Shown: positions 37,642 through 47,518, numbered from the stretch's first letter. The stretch is 64,000 bases of DNA from NCEH01 sp002257205 (GCF_043195105.1 NZ_JBAFWO010000004.1); one strand, 5' to 3'. Numbers and translations are program-made. The notes: generated by a model not told the origin, from the letters alone.

Positions 37642-40032
37642 ATGATTTTTGCGCGCAAGGGCGCGATGCGCTGCGTTCCGCTGGTTGTTTTTTTGTTCTT
37701 ATGCGCCATGGCTGGGACATCGCTTCCCGCTGTCGCTCAACTTCTCCCCTCGACTCCTGGAGCTGCTTCCGCCTCTGCCGCGAGCGCTCCCGCTGCCCCC
37801 GGTGCCATGCTCACCGAAAGCGAGCGGCAGGATGCCGAAACGCTGCTTCGCACCTTGTCCGATCCCACGCAGCGCGACCAATTCCTGTCCAATCTGCGGG
37901 GCCTGCTGCGTGCGGTCCCGTCCGCGCCGACCGGCGGAGAGGAGGCCTCGGTGCGCTCCGACTGGCTTTCTCAGGCAACCCAGTCCCTCGCCTCCCTGTC
38001 CACCGGCGTGTTGTCCGTTATCGGCGAGATGGAGCAGATTCCCGAGCAATTGAACTATGTGGCCGAGACGCTCACCGATCCCTTCACGCTGCAGCGCCTG
38101 GCCTGGACGGTAGTGACCGTACTCGGTGTCCTCGCTGGCGCCCTGCTGGCGGAATGGATCACCATCCGCCTGCTCGCGGCGCCGCGACGGGCGGTGGAAG
38201 CACGGCAATCCCGCTCCTGGCTGGTGCGCGCGCTGCTGCTGGTCGTGCGGACCATTCTCGATGTGCTGCCGATTGCGGCGTTCGCCTTGGTGGCCTTTGG
38301 CATCCTTGGTTTCGCGGAGGTCGGCTTCGTGGTTCGCTTGGCGGTGGTGAGCGTGCTGCATGCCAATGTGATGGCGCGGCTCATCAATGCCGCCGGACGT
38401 GCGATGCTGGCGCCGAGGACGCCCGCCCTGCGGCTTGTCGCTTTGGATGATGAAGGCGCCACTTATGTCTATCTTTGGTGGCGGCGGTTCACCACGGTGG
38501 CGGTCTATGGGTATTTCCTGGTGCGGACGGGGTGGATTCTCGGCCTCTCGCAGAGCGCCTTCGTGTTCTTCAGCGACCTGTTGGGCCTGCTGATCGCCGG
38601 AATGGCCATCGTGTTCGTGCTTCAGGTGCGCGTCCCGGTGGCACGGGTCCTGCGGGGCACGCGCGAGGAGCCCACGAATTTCCGACGCCTGCGCCGGCAT
38701 CTGGCGGATTTCTGGCACCTCCTGGCGATCGCTTATGTGGCGGCGATCTATGCTGTGTGGGTGCTGGAGATTCCCGGCGGCTTTGCTTATCTCGCCCGCG
38801 CCAGCCTGCTTTCCATCCTGGTGGTCGTGGCGGCACGGCTCGTGTATCTCGGTCTCGGCCGGGTGCTTGGCACCATATTCAAGCTTTCGGTGGAGACCCG
38901 CGTCCAGTTTCCCTTGCTGGAGGCGCGCGCCAATCGCTATCTCCCCTTCCTGCGCCGGGTGGGGCAAATTCTGCTGGCGCTGCTCGTCGGGCTTGTCCTG
39001 GTGGAAATCTGGGGCGGCCAGCCGTTCGAATGGCTAGGTTCGCTGCGCGGGCAGGCGGTGCTTGGACGGCTGGTGTCCATCTCCATCGTGATGCTGGCCG
39101 GCCTCGTGGTGTGGGAATTGGGCAGCGTGTTCGCCGAGCGGCTGGCGAACCGCCGCCCCGCCTCGACCCGGCTGAAAACCTTGCTGCCGTTTTTGCAGAA
39201 TGCCTTGCGGATCGTCCTGCTGACCCTCGTCGGCCTGATCATCCTGTCGGAGATCGGGGTGAACATCGCGCCGCTCCTGGCGGGCGCCGGCGTGCTGGGC
39301 CTGGCCGTCGGTTTCGGCGCGCAGACCCTGGTGAAGGACGTGATCACCGGCGTGTTCATCCTGATGGAAGACACCATCTCGGTGGGGGATGTGGTGGAAC
39401 TCGGCACGCATGGCGGGCTGGTGGAGAAAATCACCATCCGCACGCTGCATCTGCGCGACTTCGACGGCAATGTGCATTCCATGCCGTTCAGCGAAGTGCA
39501 GACGGTGAAAAACATGTCCAAGCAATTCGCCTATGCAGTTGTGGACGTGCGCGTGGCCTATCGCGAGAGCATAGACGAGGCGCTCGGCGTGATGGCCGAG
39601 GTCGCCGAGGACATGGCGACCAAGGGGCCGCTGGCGGAAAGCATCGTCGCGCCCTTCGAGGTGGTCGGGGTGGAGGCGCTGGAGGATTCGGGCGTATGGC
39701 TGCGCGGCCGGTTCAAGACCCGCCCGCTCGGCCAATGGAACGTCCGGCGCGAATTCTACCGTCGCATCAAGGGGGCGTTCGACGCGCGCGGGATCGAAAT
39801 CCCGTTCCCACACACCACGCTCTATATGGGCGTCGACAAGAAGGGCAATGCGCCGGCGCTGCACGTGGCGCAAGGGGAGATGGAGCCGAGCCGCCCGGCG
39901 CCCGCCGCCAAGCGTCGTGCCGCCCTGGAGGAAGCCCGTACGCCGGGGCCGATCATCGAGGAGCATCCTGGCGCCAAGGAGCGCCAGGAGGAGGACGCGC
40001 TCCTGCCGGCGCTGGAGGAAAATCCGCGCTGA
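37642..40032 (+). CDS. Large MscS-family mechanosensitive channel
   Basis: 796 residues. Sec signal peptide (VPLVVFLFLCAMAGTSLPAVA-QL), a periplasmic helical region (about 55-150), roughly ten TM segments, then the MscS core near 540-700. The pore helix and beta-domain signature is LAVGFGAQTLVKDVITGVFI followed by EDTISVGDVVELG and NVHSMPFSEVQTVKNMSK. The architecture is like YbiO/MscK-type large MscS proteins. It releases solutes on hypo-osmotic shock. A Lys/Arg/Glu-rich tail ends the protein. The EcfG-type promoter upstream links it to the general stress response, matching the trehalose genes elsewhere in the window. Confidence 0.9.
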   Translation: MIFARKGAMRCVPLVVFLFLCAMAGTSLPAVAQLLPSTPGAASASAASAPAAPGAMLTESERQDAETLLRTLSDPTQRDQFLSNLRGLLRAVPSAPTGGEEASVRSDWLSQATQSLASLSTGVLSVIGEMEQIPEQLNYVAETLTDPFTLQRLAWTVVTVLGVLAGALLAEWITIRLLAAPRRAVEARQSRSWLVRALLLVVRTILDVLPIAAFALVAFGILGFAEVGFVVRLAVVSVLHANVMARLINAAGRAMLAPRTPALRLVALDDEGATYVYLWWRRFTTVAVYGYFLVRTGWILGLSQSAFVFFSDLLGLLIAGMAIVFVLQVRVPVARVLRGTREEPTNFRRLRRHLADFWHLLAIAYVAAIYAVWVLEIPGGFAYLARASLLSILVVVAARLVYLGLGRVLGTIFKLSVETRVQFPLLEARANRYLPFLRRVGQILLALLVGLVLVEIWGGQPFEWLGSLRGQAVLGRLVSISIVMLAGLVVWELGSVFAERLANRRPASTRLKTLLPFLQNALRIVLLTLVGLIILSEIGVNIAPLLAGAGVLGLAVGFGAQTLVKDVITGVFILMEDTISVGDVVELGTHGGLVEKITIRTLHLRDFDGNVHSMPFSEVQTVKNMSKQFAYAVVDVRVAYRESIDEALGVMAEVAEDMATKGPLAESIVAPFEVVGVEALEDSGVWLRGRFKTRPLGQWNVRREFYRRIKGAFDARGIEIPFPHTTLYMGVDKKGNAPALHVAQGEMEPSRPAPAAKRRAALEEARTPGPIIEEHPGAKERQEEDALLPALEENPR

Positions 40033-40081
40033 GACAGCGTCTCCGGCCGCGATCCGTTTCGAAGCCGGGGAGATAAGGCGC

Positions 40082-41734
40082 TCAGGCCGCGCGGCGCGGT
40101 CCGACGGTGGCGCGGGGCGCGAAGCTGTCAGCATCGGCCGCACGCCATTCGGCGGCATAGGGCGTGTCTTCCGGGGCCTCGTTGAGCACGCCGGTGGAGA
40201 GGAAGGGATAGAGCCGGTCGAGCGGCTGCACCTGGACCGGGGTGACCCGGTGCCAGATATGGTGCGGCAGCAGTTCGTTCGGGTGATGGAGCCCGGCGGC
40301 GGCGACCAGATCGGCGAGCGCTTCCACTGTGTGATGCTGGAAGCGCGCGACGCGTTGCGCCTTCTCCTCCACCACGAGGCCGCGCTGGAGGTGGGGATCG
40401 TTGGTGGTGATGCCGGTGGGGCATTGGCCGGTGTGGCAGCGCATGGACATGACGCAGCCGAGCGAGAACATGAAGGCGCGGGCGGCGTTGCACCAGTCGG
40501 CGCCCACCGCCATGTTGGCCGCCATGCCGAAGCCGGAGGTGACCTTGCCGGCGGCGGCGAGCCGCACATGCTCGCGCAATCCGGTGCCCACCAAAGCGTT
40601 GCGCATGAGGATGAGCCCTTCGCGCAACGGCATGCCCATATGGTCCGCAAGTTCCTGCGGCGCCGCGCCGGTGCCGCCCTCCGAGCCGTCCACCACCACG
40701 AAATCGGGCGCGATGCCGGTCTTCAGCATGGCCTTGACGATGGCGAAGGTCTCGCTCGGATGGCCGACGCACAGCTTGATGCCCACCGGCTTGCCGCCGG
40801 AGAGCTCGCGCAGCTGGGCGACGAATTCCATCATCTGCGCCGGGGTGGAGAAAGCCGGATGGCGCGAGGGCGAGATGCAGTCCTCGCCGAGCGGGATGCC
40901 GCGAATCTCGGCGATCTCCGGCGTCACCTTGGCGGCCGGCAGCACGCCGCCATGGCCGGGCTTCGCGCCTTGGGAGAGCTTGATCTCCACCATCTTCACC
41001 TGCGGGTCGGCGGCCTTCTCCGCGAATCGCTCGGGGCAGAAGGAGCCATCGCGGTTGCGGCAGCCGAAATAACCCGAGCCCAGTTCCCACACGATGTCGC
41101 CGCCGTGGATGCGGTGATAGGGCGAGAGCCCGCCCTCGCCGGTGTCGTGATAGAAGCCGCCCCGCTTGGCGCCGAGATTGAGCGCCTCGATGGCATTGTG
41201 GCCGAGCGAGCCGAAGCTCATGGCGGAGATGTTCAGCGTCGCGGCGGCATAAGGCTTGGTGCACTCCTTGCCGCCCACCTGCACGCGGAACGGCTCTTTT
41301 GCCACCGGAGTCGGCGCCAGCGAATGGGTCATCCATTCATATTGCGGGGCCTGAGTGTCGATCTCGGTGCCGAAGGGCTGGCGATCCTCCTCGCCCTTGG
41401 CGCGGGCATAGACGAGGCTGCGTACGTTGCGATTGTAGGGATGCCCCTCCAGATCGTCCTCGACGATATATTGCCGCAGATAGGGCCGCAGCGCCTCGAA
41501 GATCCAGCGCACGCTGCCGATGACGGGATAATTGCGCAGCAGCGAATGATGCGGCTGCATCACGTCGAATACGCCCACCAGCACCAGCGGAAACAGCACG
41601 CAGAAGACGAACAGCCACGCGGGATGCGAGGTGAAGGATAAAATCAGGCTCAGCAGAGCGAGGCCGGAAATCAGCCCGAACAGGCTGTAGCGGCGCATGA
41701 GCATCATGGTGCTTGGTTCGATGGCGCCCGGCAT
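40082..41734 (-). CDS. FMN-binding glutamate-synthase-like membrane-anchored protein
   Basis: 550 residues. Two N-terminal TM segments (LFGLISGLALLSLILSF, PAWLFVFCVLFPLVLVGVF), then a Glu_synthase (FMN, GOGAT central) domain: LNISAMSFGSLGHNAIEALN, VDGSEGGTGAAPQELADHMG and the Cys cluster MRCHTGQCPTGITTNDP. This family lacks the glutaminase domain, so it cannot be a classical GOGAT; the reaction is not settled. The start at 41734 (MPGAIEPS) follows a GGGGGAG site; the longer open frame is antisense to the TIM-barrel gene. It coexists with a true gltB at 1-2513. Confidence 0.88.
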   Translation of the reverse strand: MPGAIEPSTMMLMRRYSLFGLISGLALLSLILSFTSHPAWLFVFCVLFPLVLVGVFDVMQPHHSLLRNYPVIGSVRWIFEALRPYLRQYIVEDDLEGHPYNRNVRSLVYARAKGEEDRQPFGTEIDTQAPQYEWMTHSLAPTPVAKEPFRVQVGGKECTKPYAAATLNISAMSFGSLGHNAIEALNLGAKRGGFYHDTGEGGLSPYHRIHGGDIVWELGSGYFGCRNRDGSFCPERFAEKAADPQVKMVEIKLSQGAKPGHGGVLPAAKVTPEIAEIRGIPLGEDCISPSRHPAFSTPAQMMEFVAQLRELSGGKPVGIKLCVGHPSETFAIVKAMLKTGIAPDFVVVDGSEGGTGAAPQELADHMGMPLREGLILMRNALVGTGLREHVRLAAAGKVTSGFGMAANMAVGADWCNAARAFMFSLGCVMSMRCHTGQCPTGITTNDPHLQRGLVVEEKAQRVARFQHHTVEALADLVAAAGLHHPNELLPHHIWHRVTPVQVQPLDRLYPFLSTGVLNEAPEDTPYAAEWRAADADSFAPRATVGPRRAA

Positions 41735-41811
41735 GAGTCTCCCCCGATCATCTTGTTGGGGGGAACCTAAGCCGTTGCGGCGCGCGGCACAATGAAGCTT
41801 CCTGGCCCGCC

Positions 41812-42741
41812 TCAGACCAGGACGGTGGGCGCCGTGGCGATGAACCGCTGGGACAAGGCGCGGACGGTGTCGATCTGCGCCGGCAATTCGCTCCAATAGC
41901 GCCGATGCAGCTCCAGATTGACGATGGCGCCGGCGTCGAAGGTGCACCGTGCGGCCAGCTCGTCCCAGGGAATGGCGCCCCAGCCCACCGGCAGATGCAG
42001 GTCGCCTTCCCCGAGCGCGAGGCGCTCGGCCTCGTCGATGGTCCAGCTTTCCAGCGGCCGGCCGTAGCTGTCGTGCACATGCACGTGCCGGGCAAAGGGC
42101 GCGAGGATCGCGACTTCGGTGAGCAGGTCGAGCCCGGCGTCGGTGCAGCGCAGGAAGGCATGGCTCACGTCCAGCGTGGCCCGCACGAAGGGATGGCCGA
42201 TGGCGTCGATTTCCTCGGCCAGGCGAGAGGGAACCGCGGTTTCCCGCATGGCCTCGAAGCGGAAGACGTTTTCCACGCACAAGGTGACATTGGCTTCGCC
42301 CGCCCGGTCGCCGGCCTGCGCGAGCGCCTCGCGCTGGCGGGAATAGGCGACGCGGATGTGATCCTCGGGATCGCGAACGCAGCCCGCATGCAGCACCAGA
42401 TTGACCGCCTTCAGAGCCCCGGCGACGGAAATCGCCGCATCCAACAAGGCCTGGTGGCGGGCAAGGCGCGGCCCCTTCTCCATCAGATTGACCGCCAGCG
42501 GGCCATGGACAGTGTAGCCGAACGGCCGTCCAGCGGTGGCGTCCACCAGCCGGGCAAGCCGGTCCTCAAGGACCTGGCAGTCGGCCATCAGGGTCCAGGC
42601 GAAAATCGGCAGTTCGACGAAATCGACACCGAGCCGCTCAGCTTCGTCAAGCTTCGGGCCAAGGTCGTCAAAGTCGGGCGACGTGGCGCGGATGGAATAG
42701 CCAATGCCTCGGACGCCGGGAGGAAGCGCGCGTGTGTTCAT
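41812..42741 (-). CDS. Sugar phosphate isomerase/epimerase-like TIM-barrel protein
   Basis: 309 residues, AP_endonuc_2/xylose isomerase-like fold. Segments LGVDFVELPIFAWTLMADCQ, NLVLHAGCVRDPEDHIRV, NVTLCVENVFRFEAMRE, RATLDVSHAFL and HVHVHDSYGRP carry the usual metal-ligand Glu, Asp and His positions. Possible reactions are isomerisation or epimerisation of a sugar or dehydration of a polyol-like substrate. The start at 42741 (MNTRALPPG) is preferred over a longer atypical frame. Lies 77 bases from the FMN protein gene on the same strand and is read first, so they may form an operon. Confidence 0.8.
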   Translation of the reverse strand: MNTRALPPGVRGIGYSIRATSPDFDDLGPKLDEAERLGVDFVELPIFAWTLMADCQVLEDRLARLVDATAGRPFGYTVHGPLAVNLMEKGPRLARHQALLDAAISVAGALKAVNLVLHAGCVRDPEDHIRVAYSRQREALAQAGDRAGEANVTLCVENVFRFEAMRETAVPSRLAEEIDAIGHPFVRATLDVSHAFLRCTDAGLDLLTEVAILAPFARHVHVHDSYGRPLESWTIDEAERLALGEGDLHLPVGWGAIPWDELAARCTFDAGAIVNLELHRRYWSELPAQIDTVRALSQRFIATAPTVLV

Positions 42742-43004
42742 CTGTCCATCCCCGTAAGTGTTGCTGGGTGCCCGTAACGTAAACCACCTTGGCCTCGGCC
42801 GACGGGCGCACAATAGAACCGGATGCGCCCGACCGCATCTTGTTTTTTGCAACGCATCAATGTGCCGGAGCGTGCTGCCTGTGATGACGCTGCGGTGCGG
42901 CTCAGAGCTTGTTCATCGGGTCCCGGTTCGCCGTACATACGCCAAGTCTTTGGCTCATTGCAATTTCAGACGCAAAATCGCCGCGCGCCGGGGCTGAAAT
43001 TGCT

Positions 43005-43385
43005 TCAGCCAGCGGTCGTCTGCACGAGGGCGCGCACGTCCCGGGCCAGGTGGATGGCGTCAAACGGCTTGGCGATCACACCGATGGCGCCCAGGGTCAT
43101 GAAATGGGCGATCTCATGGGCTTGGGTGCGCGCGGTCACGAAGGCGACGGCGGCGGGGGGCGCCAGCCGTCGCTGCTGGAGCTGCCTTAGGGTGGTGGGC
43201 CCGTCCATGGACGGCATCATCACGTCCAGCAGGATGAGATCGAAGGATTTCTCGCCCGCGAGGGCGAGCGCGGCGGCCCCGGAAGGCGCCGTATCGACGC
43301 CGATCTGCGGGTCCAGGCTGAGCGCGAGCGTCACGATTTCCCGGATGTCGGGCTCATCGTCCACATAGAGGATATGCAGCCTCAC
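43005..43385 (-). CDS. Single-domain response regulator (CheY-like), GTG start
   Basis: 126 residues. Acidic pocket YVDDEPD, phospho-acceptor Asp in LILLDVMMPSMDG, Thr in AFVTARTQ, Lys in IAKPFDAIHL: all receiver residues are present. The GTG at 43385 overlaps the TGA of the hybrid kinase gene (GTGA), so the pair is translationally coupled. It is the probable phosphate acceptor of that kinase, whose own attached receivers look degenerate. Output unknown (protein-protein contact). Confidence 0.88.
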   Translation of the reverse strand: MRLHILYVDDEPDIREIVTLALSLDPQIGVDTAPSGAAALALAGEKSFDLILLDVMMPSMDGPTTLRQLQQRRLAPPAAVAFVTARTQAHEIAHFMTLGAIGVIAKPFDAIHLARDVRALVQTTAG

Positions 43386-45880
43386 GCGCTTTGTCCCCCT
43401 TTGCCGGCCGGGGTGCCGGAGACGTGGTCGATCACGACATCGAACATGGCCGGCAGCGCGCCCGTCTCGCCCTGGAACATCTGGTCCAGTCGCCGCGCCA
43501 TCAGCGGATCGTGGGTGCGCGGCGAGAGCATCGCAAGCGGCAGATGGTTTTCGGAGCAGAAGCGGCACAGCGAGGACAGATGGTCCAGCGACAAATCGAA
43601 CGGCCACATGTCGACAATCACCAGGCGGCAATCGCGCTGCGCCAGGATGGCGTTGGCATCGTCCAGGCTGGCGGCGGGAATGACTTCCACCAGATCGCGC
43701 AGAGCATGGGCGACGGCGCGGCGTGATTCATTGCCCTGGGAGAGATGCAGCACGCAGCCGGCGCGCGCCAGCACGGCACTACGGGAAACCAGGGCGATCA
43801 GGCGGTCGCGCTCGGGGGGAATGTCGAACCAGTCTGCGATCTCAACCACCGGGCCGGTGCCGCTGCGCGAGAGCAGAATCAAGGGCGTGGTCCGCGTGCG
43901 CTCGGAGCGGCGCAGGGAGCGGATCAGGGCGATGCCATCGGAATCGCGCAGCCGCAGCGCCAGCAGGATCACCGTATAGGGCTGCAGCGCGGCATGCCCC
44001 TCCGCTTTCGCGGCGGTGTCGGCGCATTCCACCACGATGCCGTGGCCGTTGAGCATGGCCGTGATGGCGTCCGTCTGCTCGGCATCGCCGCTGACCAGCA
44101 GGACATGGGCGGCGGAGGGGCCGCCCTCGGGCGGCGGCACCGGGAGCCGGGCGGGCAGGTCGACCATGAAGGTCGTCCCGAGCCCCTCATGGGTCTCGAA
44201 CGAGACGCGGCCCGCATGGCGTTCGACGATATCCTTCACGATGGCGAGCCCGAGCCCGGTGCCGCCGCGCTGGCGCGAGTCCGAATTGTCGGCCTGGGCG
44301 AAGCGGGTGAACATATTGGCGCGGAACGCCTTGGGAATGCCGGCGCCATGGTCCTGCACGCAGGCGCGCACGATCTCGCCGCGCCGCTTGACCGTGAGGC
44401 GGACCACGCCGTCCACGGGCGAGAATTTGACCGCGTTGGATATCAGATTGGTCAGCACCTGGATCAGGCGGTCGTGGTCGCCGACCACCGTGGAATCCCC
44501 CTCTTCGATGTCGAGGGCGAGGCGCACGCGGTGCTCGTCGGCATAGGCGGTGTTCTGCTCGATGGCCTCGCGCGCCACCTGCGCCACCGAAACCGGCGCG
44601 CGGGCGAAGGCGACTGAGGCGGACTGCATCTTCTCGATATCGAGAATGTCGTTGATCAGCCGCACCAGCCGGCGGCTGTTCTGGTGGGCGATGCCGACCA
44701 GCCGCTTGGCAGCGTCGGGGAGCGGCCCGGCCGCGCCCGCATCCAGCAGGCCGAGGGAGCCGGCGATGGAGGTGAGGGGCGTGCGCAATTCGTGGCTGAC
44801 GGTGGAGACGAAATCATTCTTCATGATTTCCGCGCGCTTGCGCTCGCTGACGTCGTGCAGGATCGCGACCAGCCGATTGCCGTCGCTCTCGCGCATCTGG
44901 CCCACGGCCACGTCGATGGGAAAGGTCGTGCCGTTCTTGCGCCGGCCGGTCAGTTCCTGGGCATGGCCCCCTTCGAGCGCGAAATTCTCCAGCCGGTGGA
45001 GAAGGTCGGCTTCGCTGCGCCCTTCGCCGAGCACGAACAGCAGCCCGAGATGGCGCCCCGTCAATTCCTCCGGCGACCAGCCGAACATCCGGATCGTCAC
45101 CGGATTCGCGGTCTCGATGATGCCCTTGCTGGTGATCACCACGATCGCATCCATGGCGCTGGCGAGGATGGCGCGGTGGCGCGCCAGCGTATCGGCCAGG
45201 GCCAGCTCGGCGCGGCGGCGCCCGACCAGATGGGCGATCATCACCAGGCTGGACCCGCCCACCACGGTGATGGCGGCCGCCAGCAGCAGGAGCAGCGTGC
45301 GCTTGGTGCGCTGCCCGGCGATGCGCACTTCATAGGTCTTGCGCTCGATCGCCTCCACCTCGGCGTTACGCACCTGTTCCACCACCACCCGGATCCGGTC
45401 CATGAGCGCCTTGCCACGTCGGGTCTCCATGACATTGGAGGCGGCGAGGGCGCCGGCGGCATTGCGGGTTTCCACCATGTCGGCGAGCAGCCGCATTTCC
45501 TGATCGGAATAACGCGCCAGTTCGCCGAGCGAGATGGCGTGCTGCGGGCGTTCGGCCGACAATTGGGCGAGCGCGTCGATCTCTTTGCGGATGTCGGCGC
45601 GCACCTGGTCCAGGGGCGCGAGGAATTCATCGCGGCCGGTGACCACATAGCCGAGGCCGCCGGCTTCCGCGGTCAGCAATTTCTCATAGATGCGCTGCAA
45701 TTGGGCGCGCAGGGCGGTGGAATAGAGCAGATCCTCCCGCATATGGTTGCCGGTGGCGAATTCGCGGAAGCTTGCGATGCCCACCGCCATGACGATGGCG
45801 ACCGAGAGCAGGGCGCCGATCAGCCCGATAATGGTCACGGAGCGGATGGAGCGTCGATAGGCGCTGCCTTTGTCGCTCAT
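43382..45880 (-). CDS. CHASE3-PAS hybrid histidine kinase with two degenerate receiver domains
   Basis: 832 residues: TM1 IIGLIGALLSVAIVMAVGI; CHASE3-like periplasmic domain (about 40-190); TM2 LLLLLAAAITVVGGSSLVMI; PAS domain; HisKA with VSTVSHELRTPLTSIAGSLG; HATPase with NLISNAVKFSPVDG and GGTGLGLAIVKDIVERH, both intact. Two C-terminal receiver-like units follow. In the first the acceptor position reads VILLALRLRDSDG (Ala where Asp is expected); in the second Asp remains (LVIVDMWPFD) but the acidic pocket is lost (HLSQGNESRR). The start MSDKGSAYRR at 45880 follows upstream leader. About 296 bases to the next gene hold the promoter. Coupled to the response regulator at 43005. Confidence 0.88.
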   Translation of the reverse strand: MSDKGSAYRRSIRSVTIIGLIGALLSVAIVMAVGIASFREFATGNHMREDLLYSTALRAQLQRIYEKLLTAEAGGLGYVVTGRDEFLAPLDQVRADIRKEIDALAQLSAERPQHAISLGELARYSDQEMRLLADMVETRNAAGALAASNVMETRRGKALMDRIRVVVEQVRNAEVEAIERKTYEVRIAGQRTKRTLLLLLAAAITVVGGSSLVMIAHLVGRRRAELALADTLARHRAILASAMDAIVVITSKGIIETANPVTIRMFGWSPEELTGRHLGLLFVLGEGRSEADLLHRLENFALEGGHAQELTGRRKNGTTFPIDVAVGQMRESDGNRLVAILHDVSERKRAEIMKNDFVSTVSHELRTPLTSIAGSLGLLDAGAAGPLPDAAKRLVGIAHQNSRRLVRLINDILDIEKMQSASVAFARAPVSVAQVAREAIEQNTAYADEHRVRLALDIEEGDSTVVGDHDRLIQVLTNLISNAVKFSPVDGVVRLTVKRRGEIVRACVQDHGAGIPKAFRANMFTRFAQADNSDSRQRGGTGLGLAIVKDIVERHAGRVSFETHEGLGTTFMVDLPARLPVPPPEGGPSAAHVLLVSGDAEQTDAITAMLNGHGIVVECADTAAKAEGHAALQPYTVILLALRLRDSDGIALIRSLRRSERTRTTPLILLSRSGTGPVVEIADWFDIPPERDRLIALVSRSAVLARAGCVLHLSQGNESRRAVAHALRDLVEVIPAASLDDANAILAQRDCRLVIVDMWPFDLSLDHLSSLCRFCSENHLPLAMLSPRTHDPLMARRLDQMFQGETGALPAMFDVVIDHVSGTPAGKGGQSA

Positions 45881-46176
45881 GAGCGCGATCCGCCGTGCCT
45901 TGGTCCCGGGGGTGCTTCGGCCGATCGGGCGCGGACCGACACGCATGCGCCGCCTTCAGCCGCCTTCGCCGGCGCGTGCCTGGCGCGAACCTGCATCCCG
46001 AGCCCCATCTCCCGCGGCGCGTGCCGACGTGGCGCGAAGCGTTGTCCATCGCTCCGCCGGACGCAAGGGCGCAGGGGTAGAAATTTGGGGGTTCAAGAGA
46101 CTTAGGGTCCTAGGGACATATTGCGGTCTCGGCAGCCTTGCGCATTCCGGGCGTGGGGCTACCGCCGCAGGGGGCG

Positions 46177-46872
46177 CTACCGGTTCTTCTCCGGCATGGT
46201 CAGGCCGAGCCAGCTGTCGAGGAAGCAGTCCAGCCAGTGGCACACGGCAGGATCATAGCGGCTCCAGCCGGCGAGATGCGCCTCGCCCGGCTGGGCGCCC
46301 GGCTTGGTGAGGTGATGCGCGCCGCGCGTCGCCCAGCGGCACATCATGTCCTGCGTGACCTCCGGGTGAAACTGCAAGCCGAAGGCATTGTGTCCATGGC
46401 GAAAGGCCTGGTTCGGAAACGTCTCGCCCTGGGCCAGCAGCTCGCTGCCGCGCGGCAGGTCGAACCCTTCCGAGTGCCAGTGATAGACATGGCTCGGCCA
46501 GGGCAGCAGGTCGCGTCCGAGCGCGGTGGGCACGAGGGGATAATAGCCGATCTCGCTCATGCCTTCGGCATGGTGCGAGACCTTGGCGCCCAGTTGCACC
46601 GCCATGATCTGCGCCCCGAGACAAATGCCGAGCAGCGGCGTGTCGGCGGCCATGGCCTTGCCGACGAAATCGATTTCGTCGCGCATCCAGGGCAGGGGAT
46701 CGTTGACGCTCATGGGACCGCCGAACACCACCACGCCGGCATGGTCGTCGAGATGCGCGGGCAGGGCCTCGCCGAGGGCGGGGCGGCGGATATCGAGCGC
46801 ATAGCCGCGCTGCTCCAGCCGCTCGCCGATGCGTCCGGGCCGCGAATGGGCCTGATGGAGAATAACCAGCAT
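46177..46872 (-). CDS. Class I glutamine amidotransferase (GMP-synthase-like)
   Basis: 231 residues. Nucleophile Cys in LLGICLGAQIMAVQLGA, His/Glu in GLQFHPEVTQDMM, oxyanion strand VVVFGGPMSVNDPLPW. A stand-alone GATase1 domain resembling the GuaA glutaminase or gamma-glutamyl hydrolases of polyamine/amine catabolism. No synthetase partner is adjacent. Start MLVILHQAHSRPG at 46872 agrees with the family; an upstream in-frame start would overlap the TerB gene by about 80 bases. Operon with TerB (52-base gap). Confidence 0.82.
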   Translation of the reverse strand: MLVILHQAHSRPGRIGERLEQRGYALDIRRPALGEALPAHLDDHAGVVVFGGPMSVNDPLPWMRDEIDFVGKAMAADTPLLGICLGAQIMAVQLGAKVSHHAEGMSEIGYYPLVPTALGRDLLPWPSHVYHWHSEGFDLPRGSELLAQGETFPNQAFRHGHNAFGLQFHPEVTQDMMCRWATRGAHHLTKPGAQPGEAHLAGWSRYDPAVCHWLDCFLDSWLGLTMPEKNR

Positions 46873-46924
46873 CCGCCCTGATTCCAGGGCTTGCGGGCCG
46901 GTGTCGATCTCCGGGCTGTCCTCG

Positions 46925-47404
46925 TTAAGTGCTTTGTCCACCTTCGGTTTCCGTGTCGTCTCGGACTTCCCGGCGAATGCGTACCCGCTCGCGGGAGCTG
47001 ACATTCAGAAGTTCGGCCGCGCGCCAGACCAGATTATCCTCGAATTCGGACAATGCACCATCGGCATAAGCGACTTCGAACATCATCTCCACCACCCGTT
47101 CGCGGCCTTGGTCGTCCAGGGCGCGGTTCAGGATGCTGGTAAAGGAATAAAGATCAACCGCTTCCGCATCGCGCGCAATGGCGAGATCCACGAGTGCGTC
47201 GGTCTCGGTGTCGGCGAGGTCGAATCGTGTCGCCAGAACGGTCTTGAGCACGTTGCGTTCCTGCTCGGTCACGGCGCCGTCGATCGACATCACATGCACC
47301 AGCAGCACCGCCGCGGCGAGGCGGTAGTCATTCTCGACGAAGGTGCTGGCGTCGCGGTGGCCGCCGGTGATTTCGGAGATGAAGTCGGACAGCGCGCGGA
47401 ACAT
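46925..47404 (-). CDS. TerB-family (tellurite-resistance/DUF533-like) protein
   Basis: 159 residues, all helical. Two acidic metal-like motifs HVMSIDGAVTEQER and VAYADGALSEFED, the classic TerB pair about 70 residues apart. TerB domains bind divalent metal and take part in stress or envelope surveillance complexes; the other ter genes are absent. Start MFRALSDFISEI at 47404. First gene of a likely two-gene unit with the amidotransferase. Confidence 0.87.
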   Translation of the reverse strand: MFRALSDFISEITGGHRDASTFVENDYRLAAAVLLVHVMSIDGAVTEQERNVLKTVLATRFDLADTETDALVDLAIARDAEAVDLYSFTSILNRALDDQGRERVVEMMFEVAYADGALSEFEDNLVWRAAELLNVSSRERVRIRREVRDDTETEGGQST

Positions 47405-47518
47405 ATGACCCCCAGACCGTGGCTCTGATCCAGTTGCCACGGGGTCAGGCGCCCGTGCAAGTCGCTGGGGCGGAAGGAGTTGTCCTAAAAGGAAAAAGTC
47501 CCGGCTGTGACATTCCGG

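Noticed and set aside
39848..41641. 597-residue plus-strand open frame
   Set aside because: Antisense to the FMN glutamate-synthase-like gene.
46925..47404. Tellurite resistance operon
   Set aside because: Only a TerB-like domain is present; terA/C/D/Z are absent.
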